A stretch of DNA of 64,000 bases from Saccharum officinarum (lineage: Eukaryota; Streptophyta; Magnoliopsida; Poales; Poaceae): positions 22,793,511 through 22,857,510 of the forward strand of contig CM036159.1 of assembly GCA_020631735.1 (NCBI GenBank), in the 5' to 3' direction. Positions within the stretch are counted from its first letter, which is position 1. The number at the start of each line of letters is the position of its first letter. Both the position numbers and the translations under genes were made by a program. Below are positions 44,362 to 57,021 of this stretch, piece after piece. The notes below the pieces were generated by a model, which was given only the letters and a program-made list of their open reading frames with translations, did no database searches and was not told where the DNA came from.

Positions 44362-46600
44362 TGGAGACCCTTTGTTGCACTCTATATCACCATTTATGTA
44401 TCCAAGTCATGTGTCGAAGAACCTACTTAGTGTTGAACTTATGTGTCCTAGTAGTGTGTCAAAATAATTGCATCTTCATGGTATTTTGGAAGTAATGCGT
44501 GTCGCACTTGCAACTTATTAAATTTGAACTAATGATTTGAGCTTGTAATGTGATGTTTTATGTGTTCCAGTGAAACTGTAATGTGCAACTTCATTTGATG
44601 AGCCTTTTGTTTTCATGAGCCTTATGTTCTCCTCATCAAACAGGACTTTGATGCAATACTAGTGATGTGGAACGTTCTCTTAGCTTACATTCTACTTTCA
44701 AGCTTACTGAGCGTTCGCGATGAGCAGTAACAGTGTTTTATGGCTGCCACTCCCTGCCTGGGGCCTGTTGTTTCCTGCTGCTTCATGCTTTGATCGATAA
44801 CCTCGACCACATGTACTTTTTATATACTAGGACATGTTAGAGAAAATGACATGTTAGAAATAAAACACTTGCACGATCGAGGAAAACAGTAGCCAAATGC
44901 GTACACACTTATTACGGTCATTTAGAAAGGTTCATCCCAATTCCACTACCACTTGCTCCAACATGAACATAGTTCAACTCAAACACTGATATTAACGAAC
45001 TAAACAATGGCATATTGCAAACTATAACCTAGCTTGCCTAATAATGGTCCCATATATTGAACTGAGTTGTGCCTTCCCTATAGTAACCCCATTGAAGGCC
45101 AGGTGCGCGGGTGGTCGGCGGCGAGAAGAGGCCCGTGCTTCTTATGGTATGGTACTGGCAGTATGGATTATTGCATAGTGGCTCCTCGCATCGTTGATGC
45201 TGTGTCCTCCGACTTGTCCCTGTACCACTTCTAGGGCCATACTCTAGGTCAAAGATGTGTCCTTATAGATATGTGATGTATTATTGATGGGGATAGATAG
45301 GAGGAGGATCGACCCATCGAGTGAACCCACCATTATTTGGGCAGCTTGAATCCTGAAAACACATCTACGATAAAGTACTTCTACAAACCAAATGCAAATC
45401 TAAAAAAATGAGAGTTAAAAGAAATACAAATCTTCGCGGCATCTGAAGAAACGACGCCTTCACCGTCACAGTCGTTGTACATCTGCACGATGCAATCCTC
45501 ACCATGGCGGTATTTTGGCCAATCTTCCGTGTGGTTGTCGTATGATATAAGAGGTCTCTCGCGGGCGAAGTCACTCTTGCTCTATAAAGAAAATTGTTCT
45601 ATAGTTCCTCAAAAGAATCAAGACCCAGAGAACCCTCCCACACAATTGGAGGTCCCTTCCTCACTCCCTTTCCTCTACCTCTGCTCGATGAACCTCCCCG
45701 CCGATATTTGAATTACAACTAAACAATAAAACAAGTTGTGTGATGTGGATGAAAACATGGAGCACATATATATATAGATGAAGCAGGTTCACTATGAATG
45801 CTACTTTAATAAAAACCTGTGTGTACTCATTTATTGAATTTTGAAAAGCTAGATGCTTCATCTGAAAAGCCTACAAGTACTGTGTGGTCATTTCATCTGC
45901 AAAGGCTACATTGGTGTTTTGTCGCTTCATGTGAAGCAGTACATCATTCAGAAATGAATTCAATGCGTATACGAATGCAATAGTAAACGAATCAAATGTT
46001 CCCATGTTCAAAAACAGTAGAATTTTTTGGTTGTATAATAATTAATTGTAATTGGATGATATGCTCATAAGACAACCAAATTATTGGATGATATGTTCAA
46101 AACACTTGCTGTAGTTCAAATGTTCGAATGATCACATGGTGGAGAGTCACTGAACTTATTACAAGGTTCAAATGTTGGACCGCCATTTGACCAACAACAT
46201 CACAGTTCAAATTTAAACACAAACATTAACTACCGACATTCAACTACCATGTTTACAAGTGCACTGCTCAACCATCCACTCCTCAGAACTGAGTGACATA
46301 CTAAGTAAGCAACTCGTCGTCGTCGGAGTGCCAATCCTCTACAACCACGTTGTTGCTGCTGCTAGGCTCGCCTCTGTGGCCCTGATCGGCCTGTCGACTG
46401 AAGTAAAGCGGTCTCCGCCTCATCTGCAGCCTGAGGAAACAACACGAACTCCTCCGCCTCGGCCTTTTGCCTATGGTAAGCGGCCTCCACCTCATCTACG
46501 GTAAAGCAGCAGCGGTGGAGGGCTGGCTCAGGCCGAAATGAGCGAATGGTGAAAAGACAAGAGGAGAAGAGAAGAAAACGGTTCGCGAATCGGGTTTGGG
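44362..46600. other. Post-gap sequence, no gene recognised
   Basis: AT-rich, with a few short open frames. I looked for the rest of Sirevirus 1, a chromovirus interior and the outer copia 5' half, and found none. No element termini are supported. Confidence 0.4.
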
Positions 46601-46760
46601 CTTGCCGCTTCCTCCTGGAGGAGCGGCAAGCCTGATCTGGGGAGCGGCAGCCTTGCCGCTCCTCTAGGGGGAGCGGCAGCACCATGCCCGCGTGGCACCC
46701 ACTGCCACGTCAGTAGTCTTGCCGCTCCTTCACGTGGGGAGCAGCAAAGTTGAAATGTCG
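46601..46760. repeat. Cluster of GCCGCTCC hairpins
   Basis: CTTGCCGCT...AGCGGCAAG at 46601-46630 is a strong short palindrome. A second pair CTTGCCGCTCC...GGAGCGGCAG spans about 46652-46679, and a weaker third lies near 46710-46748. Probably the subterminal part of an undetermined DNA transposon; no termini or target duplication found. Confidence 0.6.
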
Positions 46761-48488
46761 CTCCCTCGTATGGGGAGTGGCCAAAAGTGTTAGGTATAAA
46801 AAATTTCGGTGCTAAAATTAAAAATAGTTTTTAAAAAGTGTTAAAAAAATTCGCTAAGTTCAGGGCCGCTTTTAGAACGCGAGATCGAAAAAACATATAG
46901 GAATAAGAAAAATACAAGAATAAAATAGGAATACATGTGAGAAATATAGGAATTTTATTAGAATAAGTGTTTGGTTGAGTGTAGAAAAAGCATAGAAAAC
47001 CAAAATAATGAAGTTTAACTAGATGTTTTTCCTTCGTTTTTCCTATGAAAGTTGAATGATAGGAAAAATTTGTGTGTGTTTTCTTCCATCATTTCTAGTG
47101 AACCAAACGCCTCTACGGTGCTCAACCATAGAATTACTGATTCCTACACCTTTTTTTTGAAACCCTATGAGCCCAAGGGGCCTTAAGATATATTTGATGG
47201 TGTCTAAACTTGTTCCAAATATGTTCTACTAATTTTTTTTCAGTCAATAATACGTCGAACGATCTCAACATTACTTTCATATATCTCAAACTTAAAAATA
47301 TATTAACAGCGTTTGAACTTGTTCTAATTATGTTCCACTAAATCTTTCTTCAATCGAAAATGCGTGGAACGCTCTCGAATGTTACTATGATACTATCTTT
47401 TCAGTCAATAAGGCTTCACACGTCAAGGAAGTTTTCCCACTAGCTTTCACTGCAAGTTGGTTTCACACTACATTCAAGCTGGATTTCACACGTCAAAGGA
47501 AGTGCCATGCACAGGCCGGTGATCGCCGGGTGTGCTAGAAAATGTAACGAAACCCCTCTCAATAAAGTTTATTGAGTTTCATTTTGTGTTGGTAACTATG
47601 AAGAATGAGATTTATCATGATGAAACTCGATCTCTTTCCCTCTCTTTTCATTAATATCTCGTCAACTCAACAAATTTTCTGATGTGTCACATTATTAAAT
47701 GAGAATGAAACTCCTTTAAAACTTTCGTTAAGAGAGTGGCCTAAGGCTTTATCGTCGATAGCTTACTTTCCGACTTGCTGACATACCCTGTCTGATTAGG
47801 CATGCACTTTGGACTTGTATGATCATTAATTATAACTAGAAGAAGACTGAAGGAGGTCTGATGTTTTATTTTCTTTTTCTTTTGTTGTAAATTACGTACA
47901 AGGATGGTGTACACACATACACATACCCACATATATACACACATAAATGCACATAAGTGTGACTTGACTCCATTCACAATAGTTTCGGCTATTCGATTCG
48001 AAATCGTACCAGATGACATTATTAGTTATCGACTATCCATAGAGATACGATATTTTCATCACAGCTTTCACTCAAAGGTTATTTACTGTAACGTGGCATC
48101 TTGTGGGTTAGCGGTTTTGACACGTCAATATCATAGGTCACTTGTCAGAGAGTGAACACTTTTCTACCTAAAACATGACGCGCGCGTGTTGCAGCTCATC
48201 TTTTTACCGAAAAACACGAAATTCGAATTACCGCCACCTTTGTCTTGGCGTGAGCTAGAGTACGTGTGAATCTCATTCGATCACCTATAGACGCCATATC
48301 TCTACTATAATTGACCACTTTAAATTACACTTGGTCTACCCAGTAAAACGTCCCCCGCTGAGAACTTTCAACCATTATGCACCCAGAAAATTACACACAT
48401 AAATCATACACCATCAGAATCAAGAGCTAATAAAACACCCTAACCAACTCCGATGGTCACGATTCGGCGTGTGATGCCAGGCTTCTCA
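46761..48488. other. Intergenic, nothing recognised
   Basis: Mostly AT-rich. An imperfect duplication of about 110 bp (TAAACTTGTTCCAAATATGTTC near 47205 and a related phrase near 47313) is the only structure. A CA/TA-rich simple tract sits at 47905-47950. The short open frames have no domain. Confidence 0.4.
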
Positions 48489-48496
48489 CCCACGCG

Positions 48497-49061
48497 TAGA
48501 CATGGCAACGGATACCCGAAACCTGAGTACCCGACGGGTATTACCCGATAAAGAGACGGGTATGGGATGAATTTTCTACCCGTGGGTACGTTATTGGGCA
48601 AAATCCTATACCCATCGGGTATGGCGGGTACGGGTGCGGTGTATACTACACATACCCGCATACCCGCGGGTAAGACATACCGCAAAAATAACTAGCCAAC
48701 CTCAGTTATTTTAGCGCATATAAGTCATGAATTTGGCCCATTAAAACATCACTATATTTCTAGTATTTCTGTAATATGTAATGTTTGTTAGCATGTTTGT
48801 AATGTTAATAATGTATGTTATGTGTTGTAACTTGTTAGCTTAGAATGATTTATTTTTGCATGTGACTATTTGATATTTTTAGGTAATTTTCGGGTATGCT
48901 ATCGGATACGGGTTACCCGTCGGGTGAGAATTACCCGGCGGGTACGGGTATGAAACTATTTTTTTACCCGCATGCGGGTATGGGTTACCCGACGGGTAAA
49001 ATTTTGCGGATACGGTACGGGTGGGCACTACCCGTCGGGTACGTACCCGTTGCCATCTTGA
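48497..49061. mobile_element. hAT-type MITE with ATGGCAACGG terminus, TSD CCCA(C/T)GCG
   Basis: Ends TAGACATGGCAACGG and CCCGTTGCCATCTTGA are inverted repeats flanked by CCCACGCG (48489-48496) and CCCATGCG (49062-49069), an 8-bp duplication with one mismatch. Both subterminal regions are dense in ACCCGACGGGTA and GCGGGTA units, which are themselves self-complementary. The AT-rich middle is non-coding. The terminus relates it to 15744-16664. 565 bp. Confidence 0.78.
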
Positions 49062-49069
49062 CCCATGCG

Positions 49070-50182
49070 CCCTCCTCGCACTCCGCACGCCGTGACCCAC
49101 TCTACCTCTCTCCATGCTCGCCAGTCCTCCCCACGCAAGCGCCACAACCGTGGTTCGAATCCCAACCATCACCGAATTAAAAGAAAAAAAAAGAAAAAAC
49201 AACCTTCGAGAACGCCAGGGCCGCCGCCGCGCCGATCGCCCATGGCCACGCCCTTCGCGGAGGGAGGAGGAAGCCGCGGTGCCTACCGATCGCCCACGCC
49301 CACGCCCTTCGCGGAGGACGAAGCCGTGGTGCTTGGTGTGGGCCTCCCGAGTCTCCACCACCGATACGGCGCCACCGGCCGTCGGGAAGGCGAAGGGCGT
49401 ACCCGTACGTCGTGGCGCTTCACTGCCAGTGGGAGGCGTCCAGGAAGGAAGAGGCACCGCCGAGCTGGCTCATGGAGATCTCTGCCTCTGCCGTGGCGGT
49501 CGCCTCCTCCCGACCGCTAGGCCGCTCGCCTCATCACCGCCTACCCTGCCACGTCTTTCTCCACCACATCCGTTGTTGCCCTTCATCCTCGACCACAGCC
49601 ACGGTCCATCGCCGCGCGCGCACCCGCTCCTGGATGGGGCGGTCCAAGCCCCCACCGACGCGGATGGCTACTTCTCGGGCAACGATGACCCCACCTCGGA
49701 GGATCCGACGACATTGTCGACAGAGGACGGTTGAACTGGAACAGCGGCTTCAGCTCCGGATCAGAGGGACCAATTAGGAGCCCGAATACGCACCCATGAG
49801 CCGTGACGTTGGCGGCGCTGGTATTGGCGTGGCCGGCGGGCGTGGCGGCCTAGCACGGGCGGCCCGGCGAGGGCGTCTCCCGGTGCGAGCAGCCCAAACA
49901 TCCGGAGACAGGCGTCTAACTCGAGGGCCACCGTCTGCGACACCTTCTTCTCCACCTAGGTGACGATTGACGACCTAGCCCCCACCTGAAGTCCCCAGTA
50001 TCCTCCGTGATTTTTCTTGATTCACTGACGCGTGCGCATGCACTCTTCCGATGGCCAAGCCCGTCTCATGGGGGAGGGCAGCCAGTGCGACGGCCGGGGG
50101 CCCATGGCGCTTGGGGGCCCATGAGTATACCCCTGTATAGTACATGTATTCCGCCCAATGGCTCATATGGTCGCTCTTTAGG
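49070..50182. other. GC-rich unassigned region
   Basis: Overlapping open frames on both strands, the longest 206 codons at 49114-49734, are rich in Arg/Pro/Ser and show no domain. A CCACGCCCTTCGCGGAGG phrase occurs twice (about 49243 and 49301). It could be a captured or decayed first exon, but I cannot support a gene call. Confidence 0.35.
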
Positions 50183-50772
50183 TCCATTTGATAGCTTAGG
50201 TGCTCGCTAGTCGCTTCTATTCACGTGGCGTGCGTGACTGCGTGAGTCGTGCAGGGAGTCGGCGAGTCACGACCCTTCCAATTTGCGATCGCGAGTCGGG
50301 GCTTGGCTTCGTGGCCGCTGACCGGTGACGGCGTGCTGCTGCAGGCAACGGCCGCGACCTCTGCGGGCAGCGGGCGTGAATCCTTTCTCTGCGGCCTCTG
50401 TGATCCATTGTATCTCTGTACTGGCCAGCGGACAGTGGTAAGTAACTGTAGTCCAGAGTTTATTAGTTCAGTTTATCAGTTATAAGGATAGGGCTTGGCG
50501 TGGCCGTGATGGTCTGCACTTGCAAAGTTGCAGACTGTTTGATCTAATTAACTAAATTTCTAAATTTTAATTCAATATATTTTTTGAACATGTTAGATGT
50601 TGCCAAAAAAACATTTCTCTAGTGTTCAGAAAAGGAAAAAAAGAAAACAAGAAGATCAGTTCATTGAAAAAATGTTTGGTGAACTATGCTACAAGAAAGA
50701 TTGAATGGCTTCGCTATGTGCAGCATTGAGAAGGATATTTTAGATAAAATTGATCTTGACACTATAAAAGCA
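50183..50772 (+). pseudogene. Collapsed hAT (TTF-zinc-finger/Ac-like) transposase relic
   Basis: After a likely intron 3' end (TTAG at 50593-50596) the sequence encodes HFSSVQKRKKRKQEDQFIEK, which resembles the basic N-terminal motif of plant TTF-type hAT proteins. About 50 bp later, in another frame, RLNGFAMCSIEKDILDKID (50701-50757) resembles the end of the C-terminal hAT dimerisation domain. The central zinc finger and DDE catalytic region, normally several hundred residues, are absent. The GC-rich 5' part (50183-50450) would be a leader exon. The relic ends where Sirevirus 2 begins. Assignment rests on motif recognition by eye. Confidence 0.55.
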
Positions 50773-52353
50773 TCTAGGCCCCGGTGTTGGTTTCAGCAAT
50801 TGATGACAACGCATTATTACCATGACTAACGTGTGTTTTGCAGAAACGTTGGCAAGTTAGGTCATGGAGTTGATAACTGCTTTGGGCACTATGGTATTCA
50901 TGTCCCTTGATGGAAATCGTTTCGGTTTTCAAAGGATCAACGACAAGATTAAGGACGGTTAGTTTCGGATGTCAAGGTGTTGGGTTACATCCGGAATAGT
51001 CGTTAGGATCTTTGTTTCTTCCTTTGGCCGTACTATAAAGGGGCATGAGCGAGTAGCTTGACCTAGGTGCGTCTTTTGTTTAGGTGTGGTGCACACTTGT
51101 CAAACTTAGCACTAGGTAGCTCTAGTAAAGCTCAAAGTTTAATTGGAAGCAACTTGGTTCAAGTTGCGTCGCGTTTCCAAGTCGTTTGAGCAGTTTACCC
51201 TTGACCGGACGTGGTTTCTAACACGACCGGATGCGTCCGGTCAGTACTAACAGGCACTGCGTCGTTCACTGGTTGACCGACGCGGTCCCTGCGAGGACGG
51301 ACGCGGTGATCAGTCTGACACGAGTTTCAGAGGGTAAAAGTATAATCAGACGTGACTGTGAAGTGATCGGATGCGTCCAGTCACGTTCCAGTAAGGTCCT
51401 TAGCTGACCTGACGCGTCCGGTCATCTATGATCGGACGCGGTCGAGCGTCAGGTCAAAGTCCAGTAAGGTTCTTGCATGATAGGACGTGTCCAGTCACCC
51501 CTGACCGGCGCGTTCGGTCACTCAGCGCTGACTTTCGGTTTTCGACTGTTACACTTGACCGACGCGTCGGTCATGACGACCAGCGCGTCGGTCAGTACGT
51601 GTTTTGCTGATTTGGCAGGTAACGGTTGGATTTGTCTGAGGGGTGTATAAATACATCCCCTCCACCTCTTTTAGAGGTCTCTTGCTCATTTGTTCAGCTG
51701 AGAAACACCTTTGAAGTGCAAGAGAGTGCAAGAGCCCTAGTGAGGATAGTAATTTGAGAATCAAAGTTTGAGATTCCTCACTAGTGACTAGAGAGTAGCA
51801 AGTGTGCATCCATCTTCTCATTAGGCTTGTTGTGGTCAAGTGAGAGTTTTAGCTTGTTACTCTTGGTGATCGCCATCACCTAGACGGTTTGGTGGTGATT
51901 GGGAGTTTGGTGATCATCCGGAGAGCTTGTGGATGACCCAACTCATCTTGTGAGCGGTTTTGGGCGATTCACCACGATGGAGTGTCAAAGAATCAACCCG
52001 TAGAGAGCACTTGATCCTTGCGCAGATCAAGGGGGAGCTACACCCTTGCGCGGGTGCTCCAACGAGGACTAGTGGAGAGTGGCGACTCTCCGATACCTCG
52101 GAAAACATCGCCGTGTTCCTAACCCTTACTTTCAAGCATTTACTTTCGTGCATTACTTTCATTGCTTGTTTACTTTCCTAGAATTGACATGCTAGACTAG
52201 GATTGGAACTTAGGGTGCAAAACTTTTATCGGTAGAATCACAAGGAACATTAGTAGGCACTAGGGGTGAAGTTTGGCTTGTAGGATTTAATTCTTGCAAT
52301 TAATTTTTAGAAAAGCCCAATTCACCCCCCTCTTAGGCATCTTGATCCTTTCA
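50773..52353 (+). repeat. 5' LTR of Sirevirus-type copia element 2
   Basis: Ends TCTTAGGCATCTTGATCC then TTTCA, directly before a primer-binding site. The left end is near TCTAGGCCCCGGTGTTGG; the expected TG start seems mutated, so 50773 is approximate. It contains CCGGACGCGTCCGG-type units (about 51196-51600), a TATAAATA box at 51648-51655 and a GAGTGCAAGAG repeat soon after. About 1.58 kb, shorter than the LTR of element 1. Confidence 0.82.
51196..51600. repeat. CCGGACGCG minisatellite in the Sirevirus 2 LTR
   Basis: Degenerate GACCGGACGCGTCCGGTCA units recur at irregular spacing and end shortly before the TATA box. Same theme as 32310-32820 but more diverged and without a telomere-type array. 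Confidence 0.82.
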
Positions 52354-52355
52354 AT

Positions 52356-52368
52356 TGGTATCGGAGCC
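52356..52368 (+). promoter_or_regulatory. Primer-binding site (initiator Met tRNA type) of Sirevirus 2
   Basis: TGGTATCGGAGCC lies 2 bp after the LTR end. It matches the copia primer-binding site TGGTATCAGAGC with one substitution, and is complementary to the 3' end of initiator methionine tRNA, which primes minus-strand synthesis in this family. Confidence 0.88.
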
Positions 52369-52406
52369 ATGTTGCTCTTTATTTAGGCTTCACCGCCTAG
52401 AGCAAG

Positions 52407-54741
52407 ATGTCTAATGGGAAGGACCACCTCTCACTTTTGAGGGAGACGATTTTCCATATTGAAAATTCGTATGGAGGCGTACCTCAAAGCCATAGATGTT
52501 GGGTGCCTTAGAGCCGCAACCGAAGGGCTTCCCCCTATTAGGGATCTCGCCAACCCAAGTGGTGATGAGGAGAAGTACGACCGGTGGAATGCAAAGACAA
52601 AAAAATGCACTCTTCCGGGGCCTAGGCAAGGATATCTTCAATTGTGTGCGTAATACCAAAAATGCCCATGAATTGTGGAAAACCTTTGTGCTCTCCATGA
52701 GGGAACTAAGAGTGAGCGTGAGGAACGCTATCATATTGCTCTAAAGAAAATTAATTCTTTTGAGATGCTCCCAAAGATAGTGCTAATGAAATGTACACTC
52801 GATTGAATGTTCTTATAGAGGATCTCAATGCTCTTAGACTCACTCAAATGAGTCAATCGGATGTTGCAAGGAGGATCTTGAGTGTTCTTCCCGTTGAAAA
52901 GTATGGACACATTGTCACCGTGCTTCATCAAAGTGATCTCTCCACCGCAACACCGACTCAAGTATTGGGAAAGATCAATGCACATGAGATGTACATGCAC
53001 ATCACTCTGAAAGACGGCTCATCATCTTCCAAGAAGAAGGACTTGGCCTTCAAAGCTAGCCATGAAAAGAAAAAGAAGAAGGGCCAAGCCATGATGGTGC
53101 AAGAAAGCTCAAGTGAAAGTGATATTGATGATGCATCACTTGCACTCATGGTGAGAAAGACCACCAAGATGCTAAAGAAGCTCAACAAGAGTGGCATCAA
53201 GTTCGATGGCAAGAAGAAGTTCTTCACAAGTAGCAAAAGAAAGCCAATATCCGAGATGGATTGTTACAATTGTGGTGAACTTGGCCACTTAGCTCATCAA
53301 TGCCCAAAGCCTCCAAAAGACAAGTACAAAAACAAGAACAAGGGCAGGAAAGATGATTCAAGTGATGAAGAAGATGAGAAAAAGAAGAACAAGACATACA
53401 AAAGAAAGATAGCAAGAGAAGAGAGTTTTACAAGAAGAAGAAGGGAGGCAAAGCTTACATTGTTGGTGATTGGCTCACTGACATTGAGTCATCATGTGAG
53501 TCCTCCGACGATAAGAGCGACGATGAGAAAGAGAAGTCACCGCATTTGTGATTGGGCCATCATCATCTTCGCCGACATCTTCATCACCACCTTCATCGCC
53601 ACTTTCACCATTATCGTCCACTTCTCACCTATGCCTTATGGCCAAGGGTGAACGAAAGGTACAAAACAATGAGAGTGATGATGATGATGATGATAGTGAT
53701 AGTGATGATGAATATGATGCACCTTCTTATGATGAACTTGTATAATTATTGAACAAATATTCTAAAATCATAAGAAAAACTAGAAATAGAAATGATGAGC
53801 TCCAAAATGAAAATGACTCACTCTCATCTAAACTTGAGAATGCACATAAGACTAGTGATGAGCTCAAAGATCAAAATAAAATTATGTCTTCTACCTTCAA
53901 GGAGCTCAAAACTTCAACAAAGAGCTTAGAGATGAACATGATAAACTTGAGAAGAAGCATGATGAACTCATCACTAGGCTCAACTTGCTAAAAGATAAAT
54001 ATACTACATTGAAAATCAACTATGATAGTCTTATTGTTGCTAATGAGCTTGCTCTTGAGACACATGATGCTACTAACCAAGTTGTTAAGATTGATATAGC
54101 TACATCATATGATGATTTTATTATTGAGAACTTTGAGCAAGGCTCTAGCGGCAAGGCAAGAATGTGGTTGAGTCCGACAACTATGATGAGTATGTCAAGC
54201 TCAAGAGTGAAAATGAGATGCTTAAGAATGAGAACAAGAAGTTGATGGCTCTTGAAAAGCAAACATCAAATGAGTCACTTATTGAATAGAACAAAAACTC
54301 AAGCAAGAAAAAGAGCATCTCAAGACCGGCCTAAGCAAGTTCACAAGAGGCCAACATTTGCAAAGTGAGCTACTCATGAACATCGTTATGAAGTTGGATA
54401 GAAGTGGCATTGGTTACTTGGCAAATCAAGAGAAGAAGGCTAAATCTCAACAACAACAAAGCAAGTCAAAACCCAAGCCAAAGAGATGTGTTGAGTGTGG
54501 ACAAGAAGGTCATTTTGCTCATGAGTGCAAAACTCCACCACCACAACCCTTGTCCAAGCATGCTAGACCCTTTGCTTTCAATGCTCATTACATGCTTAGA
54601 AAAGATTCAAGTGGAAAGATGAAAGTCATGTTCTTGGGTCCCCCTAACAAAAATAGGCCTAAGAAAATATGGGTTGCCAAGTCACTAGTTGAGAAAGTCA
54701 AGGGTCCCTCTCAAGTTTGGGTCCCTAAACAAAAGGCTTGA
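52407..54741 (+). pseudogene. Sirevirus 2 gag (broken), two CCHC knuckles
   Basis: The ATG at 52407 follows the primer-binding site by about 40 bp. The gag domain is recognisable across three frames (MEAYLKAIDVGC, FRGLGKDIFNC and RLNVLIEDLNAL phrases), so at least two frameshifts lie in 52440-52790. The longest frame, 52791-53648, carries the gag C-domain and a CCHC knuckle (CYNCGELGHLAHQC). A Lys/Glu/Asp-rich and coiled-coil stretch follows with more frame changes and a TAA near 54288. A second knuckle (CVECGQEGHFAHEC) at about 54487-54528 sits in the 54358-54738 frame, which ends just before the protease. Not functional as read. Confidence 0.85.
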
Positions 54742-54755
54742 TCGCTTGTATGTAG

Positions 54756-57021
54756 GTGAACTACAAGACCGGTGGATCTCATTGGGTTATTGATAGTGGT
54801 TGCACTCAACATATGACTGGTGATCCTCATATGTTCACCTCACTTGAAGAGAATGGGGTATGTCAAGACAAGATCACATTTGGGGACAATTCAAAGAGCA
54901 AAGTCAAGGGTATAGGCAAGATTGCAATATCAAATGATCACTCTCTTTCAAATGTGCTCTATGTTGCTTTATTGAGTTTCAACTTACTATCCGTTGGGTA
55001 ACTTTGTGACCTTGGCTACCAATGCTTGTTCACTCCTAATGAAGTGGTAGTTACAAAGATAGATGACAAGCAAGTGATTTTTAAAGGCTTTAGATACAAT
55101 AATCTCCATCTTGTTGACTTCACCTCCGAAGATGCAAACTTGATGACATGTTTGTTCACCAAAACTACACTTGGGTGGCTTTGGCATAGGAGGCTTGCAC
55201 ATGTTGGAATGAACACTCTCAACAAGCTATTGAAGAAAGAATTAGTGAGAGGTTTGAAGGATGTAAAATTTGAGAAGGACAAACCTTGTAGTGCATGTCA
55301 AGCCGGCAAACAAGTTGCAAATACTCATCCAACCAAAGCTTACATGTCAACATCAAGAGTGTTAGAACTTCTACACATGGATTTGTTTGGTCCTACAACT
55401 TACAAGAGCTTGGGTGAAAATCTCTATTGCCTAGTGATTGTGGATGACTACTCAAGATACAGTTGGACTTTCTTCCTTCATGACAAATCTGAAGTGGCAA
55501 ATTGCTTCAAGAAGTTTGCAAAGAGAGCTCAAAATGAATTTGAAGTCAAGATAAAGAAGATTAGAAGTGACAATGGCAAAGAGTTTGACAACACAAACAT
55601 TGAAGCTTATTGTGATAAAATTGGAATCAAGCATGAAGTTTCATCAACCTACACTCCTCAACAAAATAGTGTAGTTGAGAGAAAGAACCGGACTTTGATC
55701 ACCCTTGCAAGAACAATGCTAGATGAGTACAACACACCAGAGAAATTGTGGGCCGAGGCAATCAACACCGCATGCTATGCTTCAAATCGTCTCTTCCTAC
55801 AAAAGTTTCTTGGCAAGACCCCTTATGAGTTGCTAAATGGGAAGAAGTCGAACGTCTCGTTCTTCCTGGTGTTTGGTTGCAAATGCTACATCTACAAGAA
55901 GCGTCAACACCTAGGGAAGTTTCAAAGACGTTGTGATATTGGTTTTCTTGTTGGTTACTCATCAAAGTCCAAAGCATATAGAGTATTTAACCATGCCACC
56001 GGTTTGGTTAAAGAAATATATGATGTGGAATTTGATGAATCTAACGGCTCCCAAGGAGCAATTGAGAATTATGATGATGTAGGTGATGAACCATTGAGAG
56101 AGGCAATGAAGAACATGCCGGTGGGAGACATCAAGCCTAAAGATGATGAAGACGATGTACAAATTGTCAATCCACCATCTTCATCATATGTGCCTCAAGA
56201 TGATAATAAGAATGAGAGAGTTGAAAATGAAGATACTCATGTCTCTCATGAACAAGCCGAGGCACAAGCTCAAGATGTTGATGCTCCCCAACCCTCCTCA
56301 AGTGGTTGATAGAAGAAACTCACCTCTACTTCAAGCACATTCACAAGATCTTATCATACGGAGTCCTACAAAGGGTGTAATGACTCGATCTCAAAAGCTT
56401 GCTTCTTTTGTTGAACATCACTCTTTTGTCTCTTGTCTTGAACCTAAGAATATAGAAGAAGCTCTTCAAAATCCGGATTGGGTGAATGCCATGCATGAAG
56501 AATTGAACAACTTTGCCCGCAATCAAGTTTGGACACTTGAAGAGCATCCAAAAGGTGCAAGAGTCATTGGAACTAAGTGGGTGTTCCGCAACAAGCAAGA
56601 TGATCAAGGCGTAGTAGTGAGGAACAAGGCAAGACTAGTTGCAAAGGGGTTCTCTCAAGTTGAAGGTCTTGATTTTGGAGAGACCTTTGCACCCGTTGCA
56701 AGACTTGAAGCCATTCGTATCCTTCTTGCATATGCATCACATCATGAAATGAAACTATATCAAATGGATGTGAAAAGTGCATTTTTAAATGGCTTCATAA
56801 ATGAACTAGTCTATGTTGAACAACCTCCCGAGTTTGAAGACCCTAGATATCCTAATCATGTTTATAGGTTGTCCAAGGCGCTATATAGGCTCAAGCAAGC
56901 CCCTAGAGCGTGGTATGAGTGCCTCCGGGACTTTCTCATTGAGAAGGGCATTACTATTGGGAAGGTTGACACCACACTATTCACCAAGAAGCTTAATGGA
57001 GAGATCTTCATTTGTCAAGTC
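54756..57021 (+). pseudogene. Sirevirus 2 pol: protease, integrase, RT (truncated by insertion)
   Basis: Protease with intact DSG (WVIDSGCTQHMTGD) at about 54786; a TAA at 54999-55001 ends that frame. Integrase frame 55026-56306 (427 codons) has the HRRLAHVG...CSACQAGK zinc-binding region and the three acidic catalytic-type residues in MDLFG, RSDNGKEF and VVERKNRT, so the core looks intact. An acidic C-terminus ends at a TGA near 56307. RT continues in another frame from about 56370 with [31 protein letters not shown] and [10 protein letters not shown] motifs. It is cut by the chromovirus just before the expected catalytic YVDD box, so RT and RNase H are incomplete here. Confidence 0.9.

Larger units (their letters stand above)
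52354..57021 (+). mobile_element. Sirevirus-type copia element 2, internal region, interrupted at 57021
   Basis: Order: primer-binding site, gag, protease, integrase, RT. The sequence stops at the middle of RT, where the chromovirus LTR begins (57022). The 3' part and 3' LTR lie beyond the window, past the chromovirus. Related to, but clearly diverged from, element 1 on the opposite strand. Confidence 0.9.

Noticed and set aside
49114..49734. A 206-codon open frame as a host gene
   Set aside because: Arg/Pro-rich, GC-driven, overlapping open frames in other phases and on the opposite strand, and no domain.
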